Below are positions 15,665-24,467 of a stretch of DNA of 64,000 bases, piece after piece. The notes under the pieces are model-generated. The model had not been told where the DNA came from and did not search any database. It saw only the letters and a program-made list of their open reading frames with translations. The stretch comes from Nesterenkonia populi. GTDB taxonomy: Bacteria > Actinomycetota > Actinomycetes > Actinomycetales > Micrococcaceae. Position numbers and translations under genes: made by a program. The stretch lies in NCBI RefSeq assembly GCF_007994735.1, contig NZ_VOIL01000001.1, positions 248,001-312,000 of the forward strand, in the 5' to 3' direction. How positions within the stretch are numbered: position 1 is the stretch's first letter; the number at the start of each line of letters is the position of its first letter.

Positions 15665-16150
15665 TCAGGCCGCGAGCCGGCGGGGCCTCTCCGCCGGAAT
15701 GCTCAGCAGAGAGAGCTCGCGGCCGTCCACCCTGCAGCGCTCGGGGTTGCGCTGGTCGGCCTGAGACCGGTCGACCAGGCGGCCGAGGGGGCAGTCGGCC
15801 TGGTCGCGCCATGGGACGCAGGCGCCGGAGCAGTCATAGAAGCTGTAGCCGAGCTGGGCGCCGCGAGGCATCCGCCAGGCGATGGCGAAGATTCCATCGC
15901 CGAGGAACTCCATCTCAGAGCGCTGGGCATCCTCAACCTCGGTGAGGCCGTCAAGGATGAGCAGAACAGTGTGGGCGGAGGGGGCCAGGCGCAGGAAGGT
16001 GACCGTGACGAAGCCCTGCTCGTCATCCTCCTCGATGAGCGGCCATCGGCTGGTCCTCCACTTGGGAGGCAGGGGCGGCACAGGCGTCCGCTCGATGCCG
16101 GAGACGCAGTGCCCGGATGGGGAACCCTGCTCCAAATACGCCACTGTCAT
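15665..16150 (-). CDS. Stand-alone enterochelin-esterase N-terminal-like domain protein
   Basis: 161 residues from the ATG at 16150. It resembles the N-terminal substrate-positioning domain of Fes-type enterochelin esterases: VTFLRLAPSAHTVLLILDGL, an EDAQRSEMEFLGDGIFAIAW segment, RMPRGAQLGYSFYD, then a RNPERC ... GRELSLLSIP tail. The alpha/beta-hydrolase half that carries the catalytic serine is absent, and no such gene is adjacent. Iron or siderophore linkage is inferred from the family and from an IdeR-like half-palindrome over the start. It could alternatively be a carbohydrate-binding-like (CBM48/E-set) protein. Confidence 0.6.
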   Translation of the reverse strand: MTVAYLEQGSPSGHCVSGIERTPVPPLPPKWRTSRWPLIEEDDEQGFVTVTFLRLAPSAHTVLLILDGLTEVEDAQRSEMEFLGDGIFAIAWRMPRGAQLGYSFYDCSGACVPWRDQADCPLGRLVDRSQADQRNPERCRVDGRELSLLSIPAERPRRLAA

Positions 16151-16152
16151 GT

Positions 16153-16171
16153 TTACTATTGTGCACCCTAA
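16153..16171 (-). promoter_or_regulatory. Possible IdeR/DtxR-like operator
   Basis: 19-bp element, three bases before the ATG of the Fes-domain gene, whose leftward reading begins TTAGG and ends GTAA. About half the positions fit the DtxR/IdeR consensus, mainly at the ends. Suggestive only because the gene is Fes-like. Confidence 0.25.
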
Positions 16172-16255
16172 ATGGTCAGGGAATCCAATCCCGGACCTGC
16201 CGTCTGACCCCGGAGCACCGGTGACGGCTGGGACGGGTCGCGTTAGGCTGTCCAT

Positions 16256-17461
16256 ATGCCTTCTCCAGCCTCACGCCTGTCAGACCGCATCAGCGCCATC
16301 GCCCCTTCCGCCACCATGGCGGTGGACTCCAAGGCGAAGGCCATGAAGGCCGCCGGCGAGGACGTGATCGGCTACGGCGCCGGAGAGCCCGACTTCCCCA
16401 CCCCGGACTACATCGTCGAGGCCGCCGTCGCCGCCGCGAAGGACCCCCGCTTCCACCGCTACACCCCCGCGGCGGGACTCCCCGAGCTCCGCGAGGCCGT
16501 GGCGGAGAAGACCGCCCGCGGCTCCGGGTACAGCGCCGACGCCTCCCAGGTGCTCATCACCAACGGCGGCAAGCAGGCCGTCTACGCCGCGCTCGCCGCG
16601 CTCATCGGCCCAGGCGAGGATGTTCTCGTCCCCGCTCCCTACTGGACCACCTACCCGGAGGCCATCCGGCTGGCCGGCGGAAACGCCGTGGACGTGTTCG
16701 CCGGCCCAGAGCAGGGGTTCAAGGTCACGGTGGACCAGCTGGAGGCCGCGCTGACCCCCAGCACCAAAGCCATCCTGTTCGTCTCGCCGTCGAATCCCAC
16801 CGGCGCCGTCTACTCCGAGGAGGAGACTCTCGCCATCGGGCGCTGGGCCGCCGAGAAGGGGCTGTGGGTCATCACCGATGAGATCTACGAGCACCTGACA
16901 TACGACGGAGTCCCCTTCACCTCCATCGCCTCACTGCCGGAGCTCGCCGATCAGGTCGTCATCGTCAACGGCGTGGCCAAGACGTACGCAATGACCGGCT
17001 GGCGCGTGGGCTGGATGGTGGGCCCCGCCGACATCATCAAGGGTGCGACCAACCTGCAGTCCCACTCGACCTCCAACGTGGCCAATGTCTCCCAGATGGC
17101 TGCCCTGGCCGCGGTCACCGGGCCGCTGGACGCCGTCCACGAGATGCGCACGGCCTTCGACCGGCGCCGGCGCGCCATGGTCGATGGGCTGAACTCCATC
17201 GCAGGGTTCGACTGCCCCACCCCCGCCGGCGCGTTCTACGCCTACGTGGACGTGCGCGCAGCGCTCGGCCAGGAGATCGGCGGGGTGGTGCCGCAGACCT
17301 CCGCCCAGCTGGCCGAAGTGATCCTCGAGCAGGCCAAGGTAGCCGTGGTGCCCGGTGAGGCATTCGGCCCGGGAGGGTTCTTCCGGCTCTCCTACGCACT
17401 CGGCGACGAAGACCTGAAGACTGGCATCGACCGCATCCGAGACCTGATTGGGAAGGCCTGA
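16256..17461 (+). CDS. Aspartate aminotransferase (class I/II PLP enzyme)
   Basis: 401 residues. Type-I fold signatures: [19 protein letters not shown] near the N-terminus, VSPSNPTG at 177-184, [10 protein letters not shown] at 208-217, the PLP lysine K242 in [16 protein letters not shown], and the carboxylate-binding arginine in FFRLSYA. Closest to AspC/AspB of subgroup Ib. Interconverts aspartate/2-oxoglutarate and oxaloacetate/glutamate. TAGGCT lies six bases before the ATG, with a GTGACG -35-like hexamer 17 bases further up and no Shine-Dalgarno, so a leaderless mRNA is likely. pfkA follows four bases downstream. Confidence 0.92.
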   Translation: MPSPASRLSDRISAIAPSATMAVDSKAKAMKAAGEDVIGYGAGEPDFPTPDYIVEAAVAAAKDPRFHRYTPAAGLPELREAVAEKTARGSGYSADASQVLITNGGKQAVYAALAALIGPGEDVLVPAPYWTTYPEAIRLAGGNAVDVFAGPEQGFKVTVDQLEAALTPSTKAILFVSPSNPTGAVYSEEETLAIGRWAAEKGLWVITDEIYEHLTYDGVPFTSIASLPELADQVVIVNGVAKTYAMTGWRVGWMVGPADIIKGATNLQSHSTSNVANVSQMAALAAVTGPLDAVHEMRTAFDRRRRAMVDGLNSIAGFDCPTPAGAFYAYVDVRAALGQEIGGVVPQTSAQLAEVILEQAKVAVVPGEAFGPGGFFRLSYALGDEDLKTGIDRIRDLIGKA

Positions 17462-17465
17462 AACT

Positions 17466-18497
17466 ATGCGCATCGGACTGCTGACCTCCGGAGGCGACTG
17501 CCCCGGCCTGAACGCCGTCATCCGTGCCGCAGTGCTCCACGGGGAGAAGAGCTTCGAGGACGAGTTCCTCGGGTTCCGGGGAGGCTGGAGAGGCCTCATC
17601 GAGGCCGACTACTTCCCCCTGACCAGGAACGACGTCCGCGGCATCTCCCGCAACGGGGGCACCATCCTCGGCACCTCCCGCACCCACCCGTACAACCACC
17701 CCCAGGGCGGGGCCGAGAACATCGCCGAGACGATGAAGGAGCACGACGTCGACGCCGTCATCGCCATCGGCGGCGAGGGCACCTTGGCAGGCGCCAAGCG
17801 GATGGCCGACGACGGCATCCCCGTCGTCGGTGTGCCCAAGACCATCGACAACGACCTGAAGGCGACTGACTACACCTTCGGGTTCGACACTGCGATCAGC
17901 ATCGCCACCGACGCGATGGACCGGCTGCGCACCACCGGCGAGTCCCACCACCGCTCCATGGTCGCCGAGGTGATGGGACGGCACGTCGGCTGGATCGCCC
18001 TGCACTCCGGGATGGCCGCCGGTGCCCACGCCATCCTGATCCCCGAGCAGCGGGTCAGCATGGACCAGATCTGCGAATGGACCGAACAGGTCCACTCCCG
18101 CGGCCGGTCCCCCCTGGTCGTCGTCGCCGAGGGGTTCATCCCCGAAGGTGCTGAGGAGGCGCTGGCCGGCAAGGGGGTGGAGGACTCCGGACGGCCCCGC
18201 CTGGGCGGCATCGGCGAATGGGTGACGGCCCAGATCGAGGAGCGTACCGGCATCGAGACCCGCAACACCACGCTCGGCCACATCCAGCGCGGCGGGAACC
18301 CCACCGGGTATGACCGGGTGCTCGCCACCCGGTTCGGCATGAAGGCGCTGGACCTCGTCCATGAGAAGGCGTGGGGGCACATGGCCTCGCTGCGCGGCAC
18401 TGAGATCGTCAAGGTGGACCTGGAGGAGGCCCTCGACGGGCTCAAGGAAGTCCCTCTCGAACGCTACGAGGAGGCCAAGATCCTCTTCGGCCGCTGA
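17466..18497 (+). CDS. pfkA: 6-phosphofructokinase (actinobacterial group)
   Basis: 343 residues from the ATG at 17466 (GGAAGG upstream; 18 more upstream bases are in frame but overlap aspC). Motifs: TSGGDCPGLNAVIR, GGEGT at 102-106, PKTIDND at 124-130, MGRHVGW, GHIQRGGNPTGYDR. The residue pair equivalent to E. coli 104/124 is Gly/Lys; Gly at the first position is the ATP-type signature, Lys at the second is otherwise seen in PPi enzymes, a mix known from actinobacterial ATP-PFKs. Phosphorylates fructose 6-phosphate in glycolysis. Probably cotranscribed with the aminotransferase. Confidence 0.95.
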   Translation: MRIGLLTSGGDCPGLNAVIRAAVLHGEKSFEDEFLGFRGGWRGLIEADYFPLTRNDVRGISRNGGTILGTSRTHPYNHPQGGAENIAETMKEHDVDAVIAIGGEGTLAGAKRMADDGIPVVGVPKTIDNDLKATDYTFGFDTAISIATDAMDRLRTTGESHHRSMVAEVMGRHVGWIALHSGMAAGAHAILIPEQRVSMDQICEWTEQVHSRGRSPLVVVAEGFIPEGAEEALAGKGVEDSGRPRLGGIGEWVTAQIEERTGIETRNTTLGHIQRGGNPTGYDRVLATRFGMKALDLVHEKAWGHMASLRGTEIVKVDLEEALDGLKEVPLERYEEAKILFGR

Positions 18498-18507
18498 GGC
18501 CGGCGGA

Positions 18508-19683
18508 TCAGCGGGGCCTGCCCCTCAGGAAATCGCCCTGGGGCCTGCCGACGGCCTGGCCCGCGTCCGGCCGGACGATGAGCTCCTGTCCCGCGGCGTA
18601 GAAGGCCGGCTCCGGCGGCTCCTCCGAGCCTTCCTCCTGCGGGGGCCGATGGCGGACCACCAGCTGCGCCTCCGTGTCCACCTTCCGCTTCACCAGGGCC
18701 AGCGCAATCGGACCGGCCTCATGGTGGCGGGCCGCTGAGGTGACCACGCCCACAGAGCGCTCCTTGGCGAGGGAATCACGATCGCCGGGGTCCTTCGGCG
18801 CCAGCACCTCAGCCCCGGGGGCGGGAAGCGTGTGCTCGGAGCCGTCGAGGTGCAGGAACACGAGGCGACGAGGCGGGTGCCCCAGGTTATGCACTCGGGC
18901 GATGGTCTCCTGCCCCTTGTAGCACCCCTTGCTCAGATGAACGGCAGTGCGAATCAGGTCCAATTCGTGCGGGATCGCCTTGGCGTCCACGTCCTGGGCA
19001 AGCCGGGGACGCCAAGCAGCGATCCGCAGCGCCTCATAGGCCCACATGCCTGCCAGACTGGTGCCGGCGGCCTCCAGGGAGGCGATGGCCTCCTCCACCT
19101 GGCGGCGGGGCACCACCGTAAGGTGCCAGGCCCAGTCGGCGCCTGGGTGCTCCTCCTCGGCCACAGCCGAGTAGCTCTCGGCACCGGGGGCCAGCTGCGG
19201 CCACGGATCGGTCCACGCCGCCGGGGACTCGACGCTTTCCGGCAGCGGCGCTGCGGAGCCGAGCACCGCATACTCGGCGGTGCGGTCAGCGATCTCCACC
19301 CGCAGCGTGAACTTCATCGAGTCCAGCCACTCGGCCAGCGCGGCGCCGTGGGACGCCTCGGTGATGAGCCAGGCAGTCTCGCCGTCGTCGGTGATGGCGG
19401 GTGCCTGCTCGATGCGGCCGGAGATGTCCAGCAGCAGCAGCTCGGAGGACTCTCCCGGCTTCAGGCCGGCGACCTGCTGGGAGCTCAGGGTGGTCAGCCA
19501 GGACAGCCGGTCGGGCCCGGAGACCGTCACCACCGCATAGTGGGACAGGTCCACCACGGCACGGCCGGCCTCCAGCGCTCGCTGCTCGGGCACGGGGCTG
19601 CCGTAATGGGCTGCGACGCCTTCGTCGGGCCCGGATGCGGCCACCGCACCATGGCGGTTCAGCAGAGGTGACGGTGCAGTCAC
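18508..19683 (-). CDS. ygfZ: YgfZ/GcvT-like folate-binding protein
   Basis: 391 residues from a GTG at 19683. The folate-binding aminomethyltransferase-like fold is shown by VVDLSHYAVVTVSGPDRLSW and the YgfZ signature KGCYKGQETIARVHNLGHPP with its conserved cysteine. The family helps repair or assemble Fe-S clusters such as that of MiaB. It starts eight bases after the stop of a 40-residue membrane protein gene and is probably cotranscribed with it. A GcvT-type glycine-cleavage role is less likely given the KGCYxGQE motif. Confidence 0.88.
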   Translation of the reverse strand: MTAPSPLLNRHGAVAASGPDEGVAAHYGSPVPEQRALEAGRAVVDLSHYAVVTVSGPDRLSWLTTLSSQQVAGLKPGESSELLLLDISGRIEQAPAITDDGETAWLITEASHGAALAEWLDSMKFTLRVEIADRTAEYAVLGSAAPLPESVESPAAWTDPWPQLAPGAESYSAVAEEEHPGADWAWHLTVVPRRQVEEAIASLEAAGTSLAGMWAYEALRIAAWRPRLAQDVDAKAIPHELDLIRTAVHLSKGCYKGQETIARVHNLGHPPRRLVFLHLDGSEHTLPAPGAEVLAPKDPGDRDSLAKERSVGVVTSAARHHEAGPIALALVKRKVDTEAQLVVRHRPPQEEGSEEPPEPAFYAAGQELIVRPDAGQAVGRPQGDFLRGRPR

Positions 19684-19690
19684 AGCGGGC

Positions 19691-19813
19691 TCAGCGCTGA
19701 CCCTTGTACAGGCGGGAGAGCACAAGGTAGGCGATGTATCCGATCACCAGGCCGGCCAGCGCGATCAGGCCGATGAAGAACACCTCAAGTGCAATGATCT
19801 GTGCGTCAGTCAT
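19691..19813 (-). CDS. 40-residue single-span membrane protein
   Basis: A small open frame of 40 residues with one strongly hydrophobic helix (ALEVFFIGLIALAGLVIGYI) and a basic C-terminus ending RLYKGQR, giving a probable N-out/C-in protein. TACACT stands seven bases before the ATG, the same leaderless promoter layout as many genes in this window, which supports expression. Eight bases separate its stop from the ygfZ start. No family recognised. Confidence 0.65.
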   Translation of the reverse strand: MTDAQIIALEVFFIGLIALAGLVIGYIAYLVLSRLYKGQR

Positions 19814-19843
19814 AGCGGTCAGTGTACCGGGTCACACTCCTGC

Positions 19844-20104
19844 TCAGGCGAGCAGAAGACTGTCGATGACGTAGGCGCCGGCCCCTGCGGCCAGAGAGCC
19901 CGCCGCCAGGCCGGAGACCACCGCGAACGTGCGCTGCAGCCGGTGCGGACCAGCACCCCAGAGAACCTGGGCTGCGACGGCGATCATGAAGCCGGCGGCC
20001 AGCACCGCAGCGGCGGCCATCGCAGGGCGTGCGCCGAAGAGCACGGCGAGGATGACGGCGAGCGCTGCGGCGCAGGCGGCAATGATCAGGGATATCCGGG
20101 TCAC
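19844..20104 (-). CDS. Small three-span membrane protein
   Basis: 86 residues from a GTG, almost entirely hydrophobic: spans at about residues 4-24, 30-50 and 62-84, with short PHRLQR and ARP polar turns. A CAGGAT hexamer lies six bases before the GTG. Divergent from glnR; 161 bases with a 23-bp palindrome separate the two starts. No family recognised; resembles many uncharacterised actinobacterial integral membrane proteins. Confidence 0.6.
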   Translation of the reverse strand: MTRISLIIAACAAALAVILAVLFGARPAMAAAAVLAAGFMIAVAAQVLWGAGPHRLQRTFAVVSGLAAGSLAAGAGAYVIDSLLLA

Positions 20105-20167
20105 AGTCCCATCCTGCCAGAGACCCGGATCACGCCATGGTTATACTCAAGGTCGAATCATTCCGGA

Positions 20168-20190
20168 CAATTTTCGCATGGCGGAAATTG
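20168..20190. promoter_or_regulatory. 23-bp near-perfect palindrome upstream of glnR
   Basis: CAATTTTCGC (20168-20177) and GCGGAAATTG (20181-20190) are inverted repeats with one mismatch around a three-base centre. It is an AT-rich patch in GC-rich DNA between divergent genes, 75 bases before the glnR start. Probable operator; no GlnR-type direct repeat is seen here. Confidence 0.5.
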
Positions 20191-20264
20191 GAATGCCCTG
20201 GGCCTGCCGTCCGTGTAGTGTCGCTGGCCAGCCGCAGTTGTCTTGATGAGTGGAGGGAAGGCCG

Positions 20265-20933
20265 ATGGCGCAGGTGCTCCTGCTCTCCGACTCCCCCGAG
20301 GACGCTCTGCCCTCTCTGGAGCTGCTGAACCACCGGACCCGTCCGTTCCCGTCGGAGGCCTCCTCCATCGTTCGGGCGCCCACGGTGGACATCACACTGG
20401 TGGATGCCCGGAACAATCTCAGCCACGCGCGCTCCCTCTGCCAACTGGTCAGGTCCTCGATGCTCTCCCCGGTCATCGTCATCGTCAACGAGGCCGCGCT
20501 GCCGACGCTGAACGAGTCCTGGCAGGCCGACGACTTCATCCTCACCGGCGCGAGCCCGGGCGAAGTGGACGCCCGCATCCGCATGGCGGCTGTGGAGACG
20601 CAGGAGGAGGCTCCCGCCGGGGAGATCCGCGCCGGCGCCATCGTCATCGACGAGACCACCTATATGGCCACCATCCACGGCAAGCTGCTCAACCTCACCT
20701 ATAAGGAGTTCGAGCTGCTCAAGCACCTCGCGCTGCACCCGGGCCAGGTGTTCACCCGCGACCGGCTGCTTCACGAGGTGTGGGGGTACGACTACTTCGG
20801 CGGCACACGCACCGTGGACGTGCACATCCGGCGCCTGCGCTCCAAGCTGGGGCCGGAGCACGAATCGCTCATCGGCACAGTGCGCAACGTCGGCTACCGG
20901 CTGCTGGTGGACGGCGAGGCCGACGACGCCTGA
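20265..20933 (+). CDS. glnR: Nitrogen regulator GlnR (OmpR-like winged helix)
   Basis: 222 residues from the ATG at 20265 with GGAGGGAAGG upstream (an in-frame GTG lies at 20250). The receiver-like N-domain is atypical and matches GlnR of Streptomyces in register (LSDSPEDALPSLELL, DITLVDARNNLSHARSLCQL), lacking an ordinary acidic pocket. The C-terminal winged helix is almost family-identical: LTYKEFELLKHLALHPGQVF, WGYDYFGGTRTVDVHIRRLR, LIGTVRNVGYRLL. GlnR activates nitrogen-assimilation genes under nitrogen limitation; likely targets nirB, nirD and nrtA lie in this window and carry GlnR-like boxes. Confidence 0.9.
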   Translation: MAQVLLLSDSPEDALPSLELLNHRTRPFPSEASSIVRAPTVDITLVDARNNLSHARSLCQLVRSSMLSPVIVIVNEAALPTLNESWQADDFILTGASPGEVDARIRMAAVETQEEAPAGEIRAGAIVIDETTYMATIHGKLLNLTYKEFELLKHLALHPGQVFTRDRLLHEVWGYDYFGGTRTVDVHIRRLRSKLGPEHESLIGTVRNVGYRLLVDGEADDA

Positions 20934-20955
20934 GCGTCGCACTACCCTGGGGACT

Positions 20956-21930
20956 ATGAGCGACCACCCCTCACCCGAGCTCCAGATCCTTCCGGCAGCC
21001 CTCAGCGCCGACCTCGCCGAACAGCTCACTCGCCTGGCCGACGCCGCCCGGGACGCCGACGGCGCGGAGCCGTTCAACGACGCGTCCAAAGTGCAGATCC
21101 GTGCCGGCGCAGACGGCCGCCGCCCTTCGGCGACAGTGATCGGCGCCTGGTCCGCTGAGGATTCGGGACGGCTGGAGATGGAGGGAGCCGGCCTCGTCGT
21201 GCACGCGGCCGCAGAAGGCGGGGACGCCGAATCGACCCTGGAGCTGGTGGTCCGTCCCGACTGCCGCGGCCGCCGAGTCGGCACCCGCCTGATGCAGCAG
21301 CTCGCTGCAGGCGCCCTCGCCCCCGCAGAGGGCCGCACCCGGCTGGCCTGGGCCCACGGCGGCCACCCCGCCGCCCCCAAGCTCGCAGCCCGGTTCGGCT
21401 GGGAGCCGGTGCGTGAGCTCTGGGTGATGCGGCACACCGACCCGGCCAGCCTCCCTGAGCCGGAGCTGCCCGAGGGAGTCCGCCTCGGCAGGTTCTCCCC
21501 CGAGCATGACGAGGAGGCGTGGCTGGAGGTCAACGCCGGAGCATTCGCCGACCACCCCGAACAGGGCCGCCTCACCCTCTCTGACCTGCAGGCGAGGATG
21601 GCTGAGGACTGGTTCGACCCCGCCGGACTGCTGCTCGCCTGGGAGGAGGGGTCGCTGCTCGGGTTCCACTGGACGAAGATCCCCCTGCAGGACGGGAAGC
21701 CGGGCCCGGTCGGCGAGGTGTACGCGGTCGGCGTCGCACCGCAGGCTCAGGGCCGCGGCCTCGGCAGGCAGCTGACCCTCGCCGGAATCGGCCACATGGC
21801 CTCCCAGGGCCTCGGCGAGATCATCCTCTACGTGGACGCGGCGAACACCCCCGCCGTCGAGCTGTACAGGAAGCTGGGCTTCGAGGTGTTCAAGACCGAC
21901 ACGCAGTACGCCCCGACTGGTACTTTTTGA
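20956..21930 (+). CDS. mshD: Mycothiol synthase (tandem GNAT acetyltransferase)
   Basis: 324 residues with two GNAT domains. Family features: FNDASKVQIRAG near residue 35, FHWTKIP, GEVYAVGVAPQAQGRGLGRQ (acetyl-CoA loop of the C-terminal domain) and LYVDAANTPAVELYRKLGF. Acetylates Cys-GlcN-Ins to finish mycothiol, the actinobacterial thiol buffer. TACCCT precedes the ATG by seven bases with no ribosome site, so probably leaderless. It is immediately followed, with overlap or near overlap, by the MutT1-like gene. Confidence 0.92.
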   Translation: MSDHPSPELQILPAALSADLAEQLTRLADAARDADGAEPFNDASKVQIRAGADGRRPSATVIGAWSAEDSGRLEMEGAGLVVHAAAEGGDAESTLELVVRPDCRGRRVGTRLMQQLAAGALAPAEGRTRLAWAHGGHPAAPKLAARFGWEPVRELWVMRHTDPASLPEPELPEGVRLGRFSPEHDEEAWLEVNAGAFADHPEQGRLTLSDLQARMAEDWFDPAGLLLAWEEGSLLGFHWTKIPLQDGKPGPVGEVYAVGVAPQAQGRGLGRQLTLAGIGHMASQGLGEIILYVDAANTPAVELYRKLGFEVFKTDTQYAPTGTF

Positions 21931-21932
21931 CT

Positions 21933-22958
21933 GTGAACCGTCCGGACGCCCTGGAGCCCGCGCAGCATCCCATGCAGCACGTCCCCCGCCGCCGCAGCGC
22001 CGCACTGTCAGACGACGGCACCCAGGCGGAGGTCCTCGCCGCCGGCGCACTCGTGTGGCGGCTCCACCAGGGCCAGCTGCAGGTGCTGCTGATCCATCGC
22101 CCCCGGTACGACGACTGGTCCTTCCCCAAAGGGAAGCTCGACGACGGCGAGACGCTGCCCGAGTGCGCGGTCCGTGAGGTCGCAGAGGAGGTCGGCACCA
22201 AGATCCGGCTCGGCGTCCCGCTGCCGGTCACCCGCTACGAGGTGCCGGGGCAGGACGGCCCTCGCACCAAGGAGGTCTGGTACTGGGCCGCGGAGATCAT
22301 CGACGGCAAGCCCAAGCACGACGGCGAGGAGACCGACCAGGTCCGCTGGGCCACGCCTGAGCAGGCCCGCGACCTGCTCACCCAGCCCGGCGACGTCGAT
22401 CCTCTCCTGGAGCTGGAGCGCCTCAGCGAGGAGGCCCGGCTGCGCACTGTGCCGTTCGTGGTGCTGCGGCACGCCAAGTCCAAGCCCCGCTCCTCCTGGT
22501 CCAAGCCGGAGTCAGAACGTCCTCTGGCAGCCACCGGCAAGCGCCAGGCCAAGACCGTGGAGAAGCTGCTGAGCGCCTGGCGGCCCCGCACCCTGCACTG
22601 CTCGCCCTGGAAGCGCTGCGCGGAGACTGTCGCGCCGTATGTGAAGAAGCACCGGCACCGGATCAAGTACCGCAAGACGCTCACCGAGAAGCGCGCCCGC
22701 CAGGACCCCGACAAGACTGCTCGCCGGATCCGGAGATCCTTGGAGCTGATCGCCCCCAGCCTGGTGTGCACCCACCGCCCGGTCCTCCCCCTGGTCCTCA
22801 ACACTCTGGAGACCTGGCTGGACAGCCCCTCCCTCGCCGAGGCGATCCCTCAGGCGGACCCCTACCTGCAGCCGGGCGCGGTCCTCGTCGCCCAGCAGGC
22901 GGTGGACCGCGGCGGACAGATCGTCTCCGTGGAGATCTACGAACCGTACGAGGACTGA
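21933..22958 (+). CDS. NUDIX hydrolase fused to histidine phosphatase (MutT1-like)
   Basis: About 341 residues from a GTG at 21933, two bases after the mshD stop; a TTG at 21927 and an ATG at 21972 are alternatives. The N-domain has a complete Nudix box (GKLDDGETLPECAVREVAEE then VG). The C-domain begins with the RHG-type motif VLRHAKSKPRSSW and has a second catalytic His in VCTHRP. The architecture is that of mycobacterial MutT1, which sanitises 8-oxo-dGTP and hydrolyses diadenosine polyphosphates. Confidence 0.85.
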   Translation: MNRPDALEPAQHPMQHVPRRRSAALSDDGTQAEVLAAGALVWRLHQGQLQVLLIHRPRYDDWSFPKGKLDDGETLPECAVREVAEEVGTKIRLGVPLPVTRYEVPGQDGPRTKEVWYWAAEIIDGKPKHDGEETDQVRWATPEQARDLLTQPGDVDPLLELERLSEEARLRTVPFVVLRHAKSKPRSSWSKPESERPLAATGKRQAKTVEKLLSAWRPRTLHCSPWKRCAETVAPYVKKHRHRIKYRKTLTEKRARQDPDKTARRIRRSLELIAPSLVCTHRPVLPLVLNTLETWLDSPSLAEAIPQADPYLQPGAVLVAQQAVDRGGQIVSVEIYEPYED

Positions 22959-23070
22959 GCCTCAGGGCGAAGCGACGGGCGCAGGCTCCATAGTGGGGCC
23001 CTGACCGTCCCGCGCAGGCGGACCGGCAGGCCGAGGAGCCGCCGCCGCGCGGCCCGTTAGACTGGCCGGC

Positions 23071-23880
23071 GTGACTGCCGCGATCCGAACCCCCTATGAG
23101 GACCTGCTCGCTGATGTGCTGGACAGCGGCACGCTGAAGGAGGACCGCACCGGCACGGGGACCCGCAGCGTGTTCGGCCGTCAGATCCGGTTCGACCTGT
23201 CCGAGTCCTTCCCGCTGATCACCACCAAGCGCGTCTACTTCAAGGGTGTGGCGCTGGAGCTGCTCTGGTTCCTGCGCGGGGACTCCAACAACACCTGGCT
23301 GCGCGAGAGGGATGTGCGGATTTGGAACGAGTGGGCCGACGACGACGGTGAGCTCGGGCCCATCTACGGGGTGCAGTGGCGCTCATGGCCGGCCCCGGAC
23401 GGCACCAGCATCGACCAGATCAGTCAGATCGTGGAGCAGATCCGCCACAGCCCGGACTCCCGCCGCCACGTCGTCAGCGCCTGGAATCCGGGACAGATCG
23501 AGCAGATGGCCCTGCCGCCCTGCCACATCCTCTTCCAGTTCTATGTGGCGGACGGAAAACTGTCCTGCCAGCTGTATCAGCGCAGCGCGGACATGTTCCT
23601 CGGGGTCCCGTTCAACATCGCCAGCTACTCGCTGCTGACCCTGATGGTCGCGCAGCAGACCGGCCTCGAGCCGGGCGAGTTCATCTGGTCGGGCGGGGAC
23701 TGCCATATCTACTCCAACCATTCTGAGCAGGTCCGGGAGCAGCTGTCCCGCGAGGCCCGCCCGTACCCGCAGCTGCGGCTGGCGCGGAAGCCGGAGTCGA
23801 TCTTCGACTATGAGTATGAGGACTTCGAGGTGCTCGGCTACGAGCCGCACCCGACCATCAAGGCCCCGGTCGCCGTATGA
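23071..23880 (+). CDS. thyA: Thymidylate synthase
   Basis: 269 residues, the standard ThyA length. [18 protein letters not shown] (phosphate loop), [14 protein letters not shown], the catalytic cysteine C151 in [33 protein letters not shown] and GDCHIYSNH. Methylates dUMP with methylene-THF, producing dihydrofolate for the adjacent FolA. Starts at a GTG with TAGACT seven bases upstream, a leaderless layout. Its stop overlaps the folA start (ATGA). Confidence 0.98.
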   Translation: MTAAIRTPYEDLLADVLDSGTLKEDRTGTGTRSVFGRQIRFDLSESFPLITTKRVYFKGVALELLWFLRGDSNNTWLRERDVRIWNEWADDDGELGPIYGVQWRSWPAPDGTSIDQISQIVEQIRHSPDSRRHVVSAWNPGQIEQMALPPCHILFQFYVADGKLSCQLYQRSADMFLGVPFNIASYSLLTLMVAQQTGLEPGEFIWSGGDCHIYSNHSEQVREQLSREARPYPQLRLARKPESIFDYEYEDFEVLGYEPHPTIKAPVAV

Positions 23881-24422
23881 GCCGCGGTGCGGTGGGCCTG
23901 ATCTGGGCCCAGACCCCGGACGGTGTCATCGGTGCTGCGGGGGGCATGCCTTGGCGCGTGCCGGAGGATCTCGCCTACTTCAAGACGGTGACCGCAGGCT
24001 GCCCGGTGATCATGGGCCGGCGGACCTGGGAGTCGCTGCCGGAGAGGTTCCGCCCCCTGCCCGGCCGGGTGAACGTCGTCGTGACCCGTGACGCCGCGCG
24101 CACCGGCGAGCTGGCTGAGCAGGGCGCGGTGACAGCGTCGTCCTTGGAGAAGGCGCTGGAGACCGCTCAGGCGCACATCAGCGACGCCCGCAGCACCATC
24201 TGGATCATGGGGGGCGGCGCGGTCTACGCGGAGGCCGTGGAGAAGGACCTCGCGGGCATGGCAAGCGTGACCGTGATCAACGAGCGCGTCGACGGCGACA
24301 CCTACGCCCCCGAGCTGGACCCTCGCCGGTGGGAGCTGATCGGCAGCGCACAGGGCGCAGGGAACTGGGACATCTCCGAGACCGGAACCCCCTACCGCTT
24401 CGAGACCTACCGCCGAGTGTGA
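23877..24422 (+). CDS. folA: Dihydrofolate reductase
   Basis: 181 residues. [20 protein letters not shown] with the Met20 loop, the active-site acid in [20 protein letters not shown] (NADPH-binding arginine region) and [10 protein letters not shown]. Regenerates tetrahydrofolate from the dihydrofolate made by ThyA; the ATGA overlap with thyA makes the pair a coupled unit. Confidence 0.97.
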   Translation: MSRGAVGLIWAQTPDGVIGAAGGMPWRVPEDLAYFKTVTAGCPVIMGRRTWESLPERFRPLPGRVNVVVTRDAARTGELAEQGAVTASSLEKALETAQAHISDARSTIWIMGGGAVYAEAVEKDLAGMASVTVINERVDGDTYAPELDPRRWELIGSAQGAGNWDISETGTPYRFETYRRV

Positions 24423-24467
24423 CCTGTGCCCTGTGGCACCTGAGCCGGATTCGCTAGGGTGGAGAGC

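Noticed and set aside
21927..21932. TTG start of the MutT1-like gene overlapping the mshD stop
   Set aside because: Possible, but GTG at 21933 is at least as good; the difference is two codons.
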